This document shows, one piece after another, positions 56,437 to 64,000 of a DNA stretch of 64,000 nt. The notes beneath the pieces were generated by a model, which saw nothing but the letters and a program-made list of their open reading frames with translations, was not told the DNA's origin and did not search any database. The DNA comes from Mortierella sp. BCC40632 (lineage: Eukaryota; Mortierellomycota; Mortierellomycetes; Mortierellales; Mortierellaceae), in contig WAEK01000018.1 in the NCBI GenBank assembly GCA_011634665.1, positions 367,501 through 431,500 of the forward strand, read 5' to 3'. Each line of letters starts with the position of its first letter. Position 1 is the first letter of the stretch. The translations under genes and the position numbers were made by a program.

Positions 56437-58041
56437 TTAGTAGCGGTAGTGCTCGGCCTTGTAGGGACCATCGACGCTGAGTCCGAGGTACTCGGCCTGG
56501 ACGGGGGTGAGCTTGGTGAGCTTGACGCCAATCTTCTCCAAGTGAGAAGCAGCGACCTCCTCATCGAGCTTCTTGGGAAGCATGTGAACACCCAAGGGGT
56601 AAGAAGCAGCATCAGTCCAGAGAGCAATCTGGGCAAGAACCTGGTTCGAGAACGAGTTCGACATGACGAACGAGGGGTGGCCAGTGGCGCATCCCAAGTT
56701 GACCAAGCGACCCTCAGCAAGGAGGATGATGTGGTGGCCGTTGGCGAGCTCGAAGCGGTCAACCTGGGGCTTGATGTTGACAGCCTTGACAGCGTTCTTC
56801 TTCAACCAAGCGACATCGAGCTCAATATCGAAGTGACCAATGTTGCAGACAATGGAGTCATCCTTCATCTGACTGAAGTGCTCACCACGGATAATGTCAC
56901 GGCAGCCAGTGGTGGTGACGAAGATGTTGCCCTCCTTGACGGCATCCTCCATGGTGGTAACCTCATAACCCTCCATAGCGGCCTGGAGAGCGTTGATGGG
57001 ATCGATCTCGGTAACAATGACACGAGCACCCATGCCACGGAGAGCGGCAGCAGAGCCCTTGCCGACATCACCGTAACCAGCGACGATGGCGACCTTTCCG
57101 GCAATCATGACATCGGTGGCACGCTTGATACCGTCGATCAAGGACTCACGGCAGCCGTAAAGGTTGTCGAACTTGGACTTGGTGACCGAGTCGTTGACGT
57201 TGATGGCGGGAACCTTGAGCTTGTTCTCCTTGAGCATCTTGTACAAGTGGTGGACACCGGTGGTGGTCTCCTCAGAGATACCGCGGATCTCCTTCAAGAG
57301 TTCGGGGTGCTTCTCGTGGATGAGGGTGGTCAAGTCACCGCCATCATCCAAGATCATGTTGGGGCCCTTGCCATCCTTGAAGGCCAAGAGCTGCTGCTCA
57401 AGGCACCAGATGTACTCCTCATCAGTCTCTCCCTTCCAGGCGAAGACCTACAGATAGTGATGGTTACACGTACGAATGAAACGAACACGTATACAGATCG
57501 AGTTAATGACCGGGGTTACAAAAAACGAGCCTGGGCACACACATGTTCTGCCCCACTAAAAACAGGAGAAAAAAAAATAGAGCGTGTTGACATACAGGGA
57601 CACCAGACTCAGCAATGGCAGCGGCGGCGTGGTCCTGGGTCGAGAAGATGTTGCAGGAGGTCCAGGTAACCTCGGCACCGAGAGCAGTCAAGGTCTCGAT
57701 CAAGACGGCAGTCTGGATGGTCATGTGGAGCGAACCAACAATGCGGGCACCCTTGAGGGTCTGCTTGGGGCCGTACTTCTCACGAAGAGCCATAAGACCG
57801 GGCATCTCGTTCTCAGCGAGCTCAATCTCCTTGCGGCCATAGGCAGCGAGGTTAATGTCAGCTGTTGAGCGTGGAAGAAGCGAGAAAAGTTAGATGAAGA
57901 ACATCAAGATCGGCCATCGCAACACGTAGATCAACCCAGATCAAAGAGCAGATGAAAAGTGGTATGGAAGGTAATGGAAGGAAAAGTGGAAGTGATGACT
58001 TGTATGAGGATGAGAATGTACATACCAACTTTGTAGACCAT
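56437..58041 (-). CDS. SAH1: S-adenosyl-L-homocysteine hydrolase
   Basis: This cytosolic enzyme reversibly splits S-adenosylhomocysteine to adenosine and homocysteine, relieving product inhibition of methyltransferases. Three exons: 58026-58041, 57596-57861, 56437-57447; 430 residues, the normal length. After MVYKV the first exon joins [17 protein letters not shown]. Family blocks are [61 protein letters not shown] with the catalytic lysine, and the NAD-binding [17 protein letters not shown]. Then comes [12 protein letters not shown]. The C-terminus ends [12 protein letters not shown], carrying the NAD-contacting Lys and Tyr. Codon use is strongly C-biased, typical of high expression. Confidence 0.97.
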
Positions 58042-59280
58042 GGTGGAAAAGTGTAAGATGAGGTGGTGGTGGAAGTGTGAGGAGGAACGTAGAAAGGTGG
58101 GGGGTGGGAGAAAAGAGAAGGGGGAAAAACGAGAAATGTCGCGGTTTATATCCTCATGCCAGGGGCACTCGAAGGTGACTGGAAATAAGCGCTTGGAAAA
58201 GGGGCACCGCTTGAGAATGAAAAAGAGACCAGTCTGGGACAGGGGTGCAGCCAGGAAGACACTATTCTTTGTTAGGCATAGGACCAGGCTTTGGTTTTTG
58301 GACTGCAAGCCATTGTCCCCCAACCAACAGCAATCCACCAACAAACCTTGGCAGTGGGCCAGAGCTCAACTCAAAGAACACGGTCGAACGTCTGTTCCTG
58401 CTCTTCTCTCCACGCTGCAGCAGATAGCCTACTACACGGTATTGGTCCCTATCCAGCGTGTTGACAGCATCGAAACTCTATCGCGCAGCATTGTCGCCGT
58501 CATATGAAACCCACCACTCTGGAGGATAGTGTTGACTGGGCGGAGCAGAGCCCCTCTACCACAATATCATCATCCCCGATTTTGACAATCCTCCAGGATC
58601 ACCTCCTGAGAACCCTTTCTGAAAAGGGCTTGTACTGCGCTGCTCTTTCCTTGCGCCTCTGGGCGCGCAATATAGGAGGTTCCTCCTCACATAGTGACTC
58701 ATGGGCACCGCCAATAACATACTGACGCCCAAGCTCTTTGTTCATCTTTCCACTCCCACAGCCTGCTCCTTCCTCTTTTTCTTCCCTCAAGTCCATCTAA
58801 TTTTGTGCACGAACGTTGAAATTCTCTGCACGGACTCTCGGCCCGAGAAAAAATCACTTGCATGGCATCATGCTCCGTCATCGCGATCGGCTGCGCGCTA
58901 TCCTTTTATTCCTAGCAAGCATAGAAAAGTAGGATACCGTTCTGGGAACCCTCACTCCAAATATGATGTGTGATCGCACTTCCTCAAACACTCAGCTACT
59001 CTAACCCCACCATTTTTTCCCCGGCTCACTTCCATTCAAAAAAAAAGCTGCCTGCCCTCCACGTTGGCTTGTGAAGCAATACGAGTAAGGTTTCTGTCTA
59101 TGTACGTGTTGTACGAAGCTAGCAGGATACCAGGTCCTCCGAGTTACCAAGAAACTACTTTGAAACGGGGTTATGGGACGAGATGGTTATGATATTTTAC
59201 TGTATCACAAGTAGATCCTCCTACTAAAAGGTACTGTTGTATGTCTTAGGAGTATCCTAAGGGAAATAATATTATACTAA
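58042..59280. other. Promoter of SAHH and 3' flank of the CSC1 gene
   Basis: About 1.24 kb. A GA-rich stretch at about 58055-58135 lies just upstream of the SAHH start. The rest is mixed sequence without long open frames of recognisable family, RNA genes or repeats. Confidence 0.5.
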
Positions 59281-61868
59281 TTACACTCCACGCTCCAGTC
59301 GATATTGCGACCCTTCACCGGGCGCAAAGAGAATACCCGTCACTTGAGTCTTGGCAGTCTCGGGGTTGATCACTGCTCCGTTCGTGGCAACCACGATTCC
59401 GAGGTTTGACAGCCTTGTGATTTCTTCATTCACGAGACCACGTTGGTCTTGTGGCAACCAGATTGGCTTCTGCTCCTTATACACGGCTGGGTGACAATAC
59501 GCCTGGTCTTGTAGTCTCTTCAGCTCCTCATCCATCACACTTCCCATGTCTGCATGACCTTGTCTTTGCTGATCTGGCCGGGTCAGGGGTGATGATACGG
59601 CAGAGAATGATGCCGAGTCTACTTCGGATGGGTTAGGTGTAGGGAATCCAGGCAACTGCGACGAGACGGTGGCGACCTCATCCAACTCCTGCTTTCCTCC
59701 TGCACCCATCGCCAAGGGCTTCTCCTGGAGATGCTCACGGTGACGTGGCAACTGATCGAGTGCCACAACCGAGCCCCGTTCACCTTCCACTGATTCTTCG
59801 TCATGGAGAGCAGACCCAGTCTTTTCAGCGTCGCCATTCGTGACATTTCCATGGCGGTCGACATGGAGATCCTTTGAAAACAACGCGACAGGCAGGTACG
59901 TCACTAGTGGGTTGAATGCCTCGTTCATGTTGACAAGTGCAAGGACAGTGCTTGCAATTAAGAGGCCGAGGAGGACCAACTGTGGGACCACAGGCAAAGA
60001 CGCCAACTTTGCAAGGAAGATTCCGAAAATGGTGATCTCAAAGATGAAGATGCCTGTGAAGACCTGCTTGATCGCAACTGGGAATGCTAGTCCGCCAGTT
60101 TCAACAGGCGTGTTGTATACGTAAAGGAACTGGTGACGATAGACAAAGTAGAACATGGTAAAGTAAAATGCGACGCATGGCAATACTAGAGGAGCGATTG
60201 TCGAGTACAGGATTCCAATCGAAAACATGAGGGTCTGCTTGGGGAACAATGTGCCGTAGTTGACTGAGCCGAGTCGTCCCTGAATGTTCCAGATTTGGCG
60301 GGGACTTTTGGCAAGCAGCTTGGTGAATAGAAAGTTCAAAACCAGGGGGGCAATTTGAAGCAACTCCATGAAAGGTCCAGTTAAGCCTTGAAGAAGGGCA
60401 TATGTGATGAAGAAGGTCGAGCATCCAGGTAGTCGTTCCGAAAGGAGTGTAATGACTTGAAGAGGATTGAATTGGTCTTTCCCTTTTTCGATGCCACCAA
60501 GCGTATTAAAGATACCTCCCGAGATTGTAGAAACCAAGAGGACGTTTACAACCAAGAAGAAGAAGTATTTCTTCATCACACCGAGAGTGATTGTGCTTAG
60601 TCGAACATGTCCTTCAAACGTCGACATTATAGTCAAGATGATTGGCAGCAGAGCCATCAGGACTGCGAGGAACAGGGGTGGAAGAATACCCTGGATAATA
60701 CCAACGATCGAAGGCGGTAAGTCTTCAAGGAATGCCAAGAACCCAAAGATCTGAACAAGACTTGAAATGTTGGCAATCGAAGACACAAACACGACGGGGA
60801 TGGTCCAGAAGATGACGAGCGCAGTAGCAGCAGAAAGTGAGATCAAGCTGCGACCCTTCTTGACCACTGTATCCAGACCCATGTTGTCCCACACAATGTC
60901 TAGCGGTGAGATCTCGGCAAAGATTGGGGACATCTTGAATGGTGTTGGGTGGACGACTGTCTGAACTGCGCTGTGGGCCGCAAACTGGGTGTGGAATTGG
61001 ATAAATGCTGATTTTTGAGAGGGCATTGATTTCGAGCTTTGGGCTTCGCCGATCTCCTTGTTCAACTCGGAGAGTCGGTTCGAATAAAAGTCAATAAGGT
61101 CGACCTTGGGTCCCATGAACGGAATGGCTGATGTCCTTCCCATGGGTCGCTCTGGCTGGCTTTCTCCGTCGCCACCTTTTGCCTTCTTGCCATATGCCGA
61201 TCGAATGTAATTGTACTCTGCGTTCTCAAGCTTAAGCGTAATCTCGTCCCGCTCCTTACACATTTCCTCGAGCTTCTTTGGATGGCTATCAATAGAGATT
61301 AAAACTCAACATTAGTACCAAGTGAAAATCATACATCACACCTGTGCCTGCTTTACCCAAAGACACAAAGCGAAGAATTTACCGATTCACCCAGACCTTC
61401 TTGACGCCACCGGGAAAGCGATTAAAAATATCGAGCAATGATTTTTCGTTATCAAGACCCTGAGGAATAGCCGTGACGAGAATGGTAGTCGACTGAGGGG
61501 TCTTTGAGTGCTTTTCGCTCAAGAGGTACGCATGGCGCCGGCGAGTATACTCCAACATCTCACGCCACAACATAAAAACAGTCGCGCCTGAGATATTTAG
61601 AAATGGATAGGAAACAATAGTATGTTAGGAAAGACGCGTTTCGTGGAAGCAAATCCATCAAGTGAGAACTCGTTTCGGATCGTCTTGCACTTACCGCAGA
61701 AAAAGATTGTCAAAAGAAGATGAAACCAAAGCCTCCAGCTCTGCGCGACATTTCCGATCGTGAAGTCTGTGAGACCTCCACCGCCAACGCCATTTACATA
61801 ATTTACAGGGAGTAAGATTGGGATACCCAGGGCAGTGAAACCTAGGAACAAGAACCTAGAGATGTGGG

Positions 61869-61899
<31 letters not shown>

Positions 61900-62509
61900 G
61901 GGGGAAAGAGTTAGTGAGTGATCTAATTGTGACGATACCCAACCGTCATTTCATTTTCTCGTTTCTCATTAAAGAGCTTGACTACTTACGCAGACATGCG
62001 CAAGAAACGCAAATACATGTAGGCATCTAGACCAATTCTTTCGAGAAGGATAGTGTCACTGACAGTAAAGGACGCGGTGACCCAACTGAAGAGTCCCTTT
62101 GGAAGCTCTGGAGACTGGACACTTGAATCAGCGATCGGAAAAATGAGAAAAAAAAATAGGAGTAAAGGTTAGTGAGCATTACGATACAAGTGTACATGCG
62201 TGCGAGTAAGCACACAGACTATTTGTATGGTATGCCAAACTGAATGTCGGGCGTTTTTTCTGGACCCATAGCAATCAATGCAAACAGGCTGAGAGCCTGC
62301 GAGGCACACAAGTCCCCTATGTTCGGAGCTTACTTTTCAGGGACTAAGTAGGTTCGAGGCTGGTAAATTTTCTTGCTCCAGCTACGGACAATACCGAAAG
62401 CGAGGAAGATACCAGCACCAACAAGGCCGTTGAAGACCAAAGCCGAGGTGAAGGCGCTGATAGAGGCATCAGCTGAAAGCTGTTTCTCGCCATCGGTAGG
62501 AGTACTCAT
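59281..62509 (-). CDS. CSC1/OSCA-family calcium-permeable stress-gated channel
   Basis: CSC1/OSCA/TMEM63 proteins are mechanically or osmotically gated cation channels of the plasma membrane or vacuole. Five exons: 62334-62509, 61990-62121, 61695-61855, 61383-61587, 59281-61285; 892 residues. N-terminal membrane segments precede LGFTALGIPILLPVNYVNG. The cytosolic loop contains TTILVTAIPQGLDNEKSLL, an RRM-like fold, and AFIQFHTQFAAHSAVQ. The conserved pore region begins PLDIVWDNMGLD, then RSLISLSAATALVIFWTIPV, FMELLQIAPLVLNFL and the gating-helix stretch FYFVYRHQFLYVYNTPVE. The C-terminal 220 residues are hydrophilic and fungal-specific, with IWLPQDQRGLVNEEI. The start MSTPTDGEKQL at 62509 precedes the first membrane helix. 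Confidence 0.94.
61865..61897. repeat. (GA)n microsatellite in CSC1 intron
   Basis: A run of about 14 GA units inside intron 2 of the channel gene; on the transcript it is the CT tract near the 3' splice site. Confidence 0.85.
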
Positions 62510-63792
62510 TGTCGGACGATCCGATAGAGAAAGTGGTTGCTATGCTTTTTCCTTTTGGCGGTTGGGTAAAGAAAAGGTTCGCCTGGTCGCAAAGGCGTTG
62601 GTAGGTCAAATTCCAACGATTTGGTTGACTGCTGCTTTAAGTCGGCTTCTTGTCGCGGACAATGATCTCTGGCCAAGTCAATGGAAGATGTTTGATGATG
62701 CAATGAGAGAATATGATGGTCTACAGATGCAGAACACAAGCAATTCAATCAAAGGAAGGTAAAAAAGAGAGAAAGAGCCTTTCGGAAGAGTGGACAGTAT
62801 GATGTGTGAGCGGTTGGACAGTCAGGACAGGACAAGAGGTGACAAAAGAAAAGGCAGGACAAAGAGGCGAAAGGAAAGAAAGAAGGAGAGTAAGGAGGCG
62901 AGGGAGGTGAGGAGGGATATGAGAATATCAGAGAATGAGAGCCAACAGAAGTGAAAAAGATGGCTGCTGTTGCAGAGACACGCGCAAGTAGGGGTGCAAC
63001 TCCTGAGTGCGAAAGAGGGTATGTCTGTGACGAAGAGGAGGAGAGGAGGAGGAGGAGGAGGAGGAAGGAGAAGAAGAAGAAGAAAAGGCAGCGGTGAAGA
63101 AAGAGATGATGAAGAAAAGGAGAAGCCCACAACCACCCTTGAGATGATGCAAAGGCTCCTCTGCTCTGGAGCTTCCTGCTTTCCTGCGGGTCCTGCGGTT
63201 GCTCCAAATGAGAGCCTGGCTCACTCCAGATGTCCTCAGGCACCTCCGCGCTCAAATCCATACCCCTGCCAGTCCCTCATCCATATCCAACGCCGAGGCA
63301 TCACTATCGAATACTGTCCTCACACATGTCATGAATCATGGGTCCGTGAGTATGGGCACGGGTCAGTCCAGAACGTCCCATTTTTTAAACTTTTGAAGAA
63401 GTCGCGCCAAAGCACTCATCCATGCATGGCATGTGCAGCTAAATCTGGCAGGCGTGCAGTTTTTTGTGTCAGTTTCGCTCCATTGCCAGGGTACTCTTTT
63501 GGTTTTTCTCGCCTTTCTTTACAGCTTCTCTTTCCTTGGAGTTACACCTTCTGCCGCTTAAGATTTTCATCCATTCCCATTTCCCAAAAAAGAAGAAATG
63601 AGAAAAGTCCATGATAAAACAATTGATCAGCCTTTGGGGCAATATACCAAGACCTATGCCAGGTGCCTTCAATATATCCTAGATTGGTAATCATTGCTTT
63701 AATCGAGACGGTGTGTGTCTATGTGTTGTCTGCACTGCTAGCTACGCTATGAAGGAGTGGAGTTGGGCTGCATAAAGTAAAGAGCAGATCAC
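62510..63792. other. Intergenic region, CSC1 promoter with AGG/AGA repeats
   Basis: About 1.28 kb. A purine-rich tract at about 62820-63130 includes (AGG)n near 63035-63070 and GAAGAA repeats. Open readings here are low complexity. No gene is supported. Confidence 0.5.
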
Positions 63793-64000
63793 CTAGCGCA
63801 TGGAGTTGCCCTTCCCTTGGAATGGAGTCGTATCGGACTTGCTTTGCTGTGAAGGCTGCTGTGCTGGTGTCGACGCTCGGGAGGGAATGGAAGGCGTGAC
63901 TGAAGGACTAGGAGAGTTAGCCCCGCTTCTTCGCATAGCAGCATTCTTCCTTGGTGGCCTCAGCGTTTGACCCACGCCTTCGAAAACCGGACCCTGCCGA
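63793..64000 (-). CDS. UFD1-like protein, C-terminal fragment
   Basis: The window cuts this gene; only the last 68 or so codons are present. They include two SHP-type Cdc48/p97-binding motifs (F-x-G-x-G-x-x-h): FEGVGQTLRPPRK near the window edge and FQGKGNSMR at the very C-terminus, joined by a Ser/Pro/Gln-rich linker. The first motif followed by basic residues resembles the end of UFD1, the Cdc48 cofactor in ER-associated degradation. A UBX/SEP-domain protein such as Shp1/p47 is the main alternative, since it carries the same motif. Confidence 0.5.
   Translation of the reverse strand, partial: RQGPVFEGVGQTLRPPRKNAAMRRSGANSPSPSVTPSIPSRASTPAQQPSQQSKSDTTPFQGKGNSMR

Noticed and set aside
56395..57669. 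424-codon plus-strand frame opposite SAHH
   Set aside because: Antisense shadow of a strongly codon-biased gene; the minus strand encodes the complete, conserved enzyme.

Overview
The window looks like nuclear DNA from an early-diverging filamentous fungus, most likely Mortierellomycota (Mortierella, Linnemannia or Podila type). Genes carry many short spliceosomal introns (GT-AG, one GC-AG) with long T-rich tracts before the 3' splice sites. Exons are often tiny (7, 12, 22 and 23 nt), intergenic gaps are short, and the proteins are conserved eukaryotic housekeeping proteins. Exon models were built by eye from splice signals, reading phase and family conservation. For most genes the summed exon length is an exact multiple of three.

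Layout. 1-4690 is repeat-rich and has no convincing gene: inverted copies of a poly-A-tailed repeat, two tRNA-like units and some decayed coding-like stretches. 4694-6970 (+) VAMP7-type R-SNARE; 7762-11559 (-) PIP5K; 13224-13825 (+) MIC10; 14787-16352 (+) proline-rich PPxY protein; 16610-18309 (-) TAF10, divergent from 18711-20643 (+) elongin A; 21151-22383 (-) RNase P/MRP subunit POP4; 22598-24546 (+) PUDP-like HAD phosphatase; 25014-28260 (+) RFWD3-type ubiquitin ligase; 29847-31782 (+) UGP1; 32667-33203 (+) unknown membrane protein; about 33950-34811 (+) UCH37/BAP1-like deubiquitinase remnant; 35879-38275 (+) HemW/RSAD1; 38598-45641 (-) NUP98-NUP96; 46225-49052 (-) MON1; 54045-55932 (-) RCC1; 56437-58041 (-) S-adenosylhomocysteine hydrolase; 59281-62509 (-) CSC1/OSCA channel; 63793-64000 (-) C-terminus of a UFD1-like protein.

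The most interesting locus is 49358-53502 (+), between MON1 and RCC1. It is a decayed, intron-containing gene. Its first part resembles an XPG/FEN1 (PIN-like) nuclease. Its second part is a Fanzor, the eukaryotic TnpB-like RuvC nuclease family. The two parts follow each other on one strand with about 60 bp between them and appear to be remnants of a single fusion protein. In-frame stops, frame breaks and a lost zinc-finger cysteine show the copy is dead, but it points to a live two-nuclease family elsewhere in the genome. Downstream lie a hairpin-bearing stretch and a run of about 94 A.

Several genes share cell biology. VAMP7-like SNARE and MON1 act in late endosome/vacuole fusion. NUP98-96 and RCC1 serve nuclear transport. 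TAF10 and elongin A act on RNA polymerase II. RFWD3, UFD1 and the UCH remnant belong to the ubiquitin system. They are dispersed single genes, not an operon or biosynthetic cluster.
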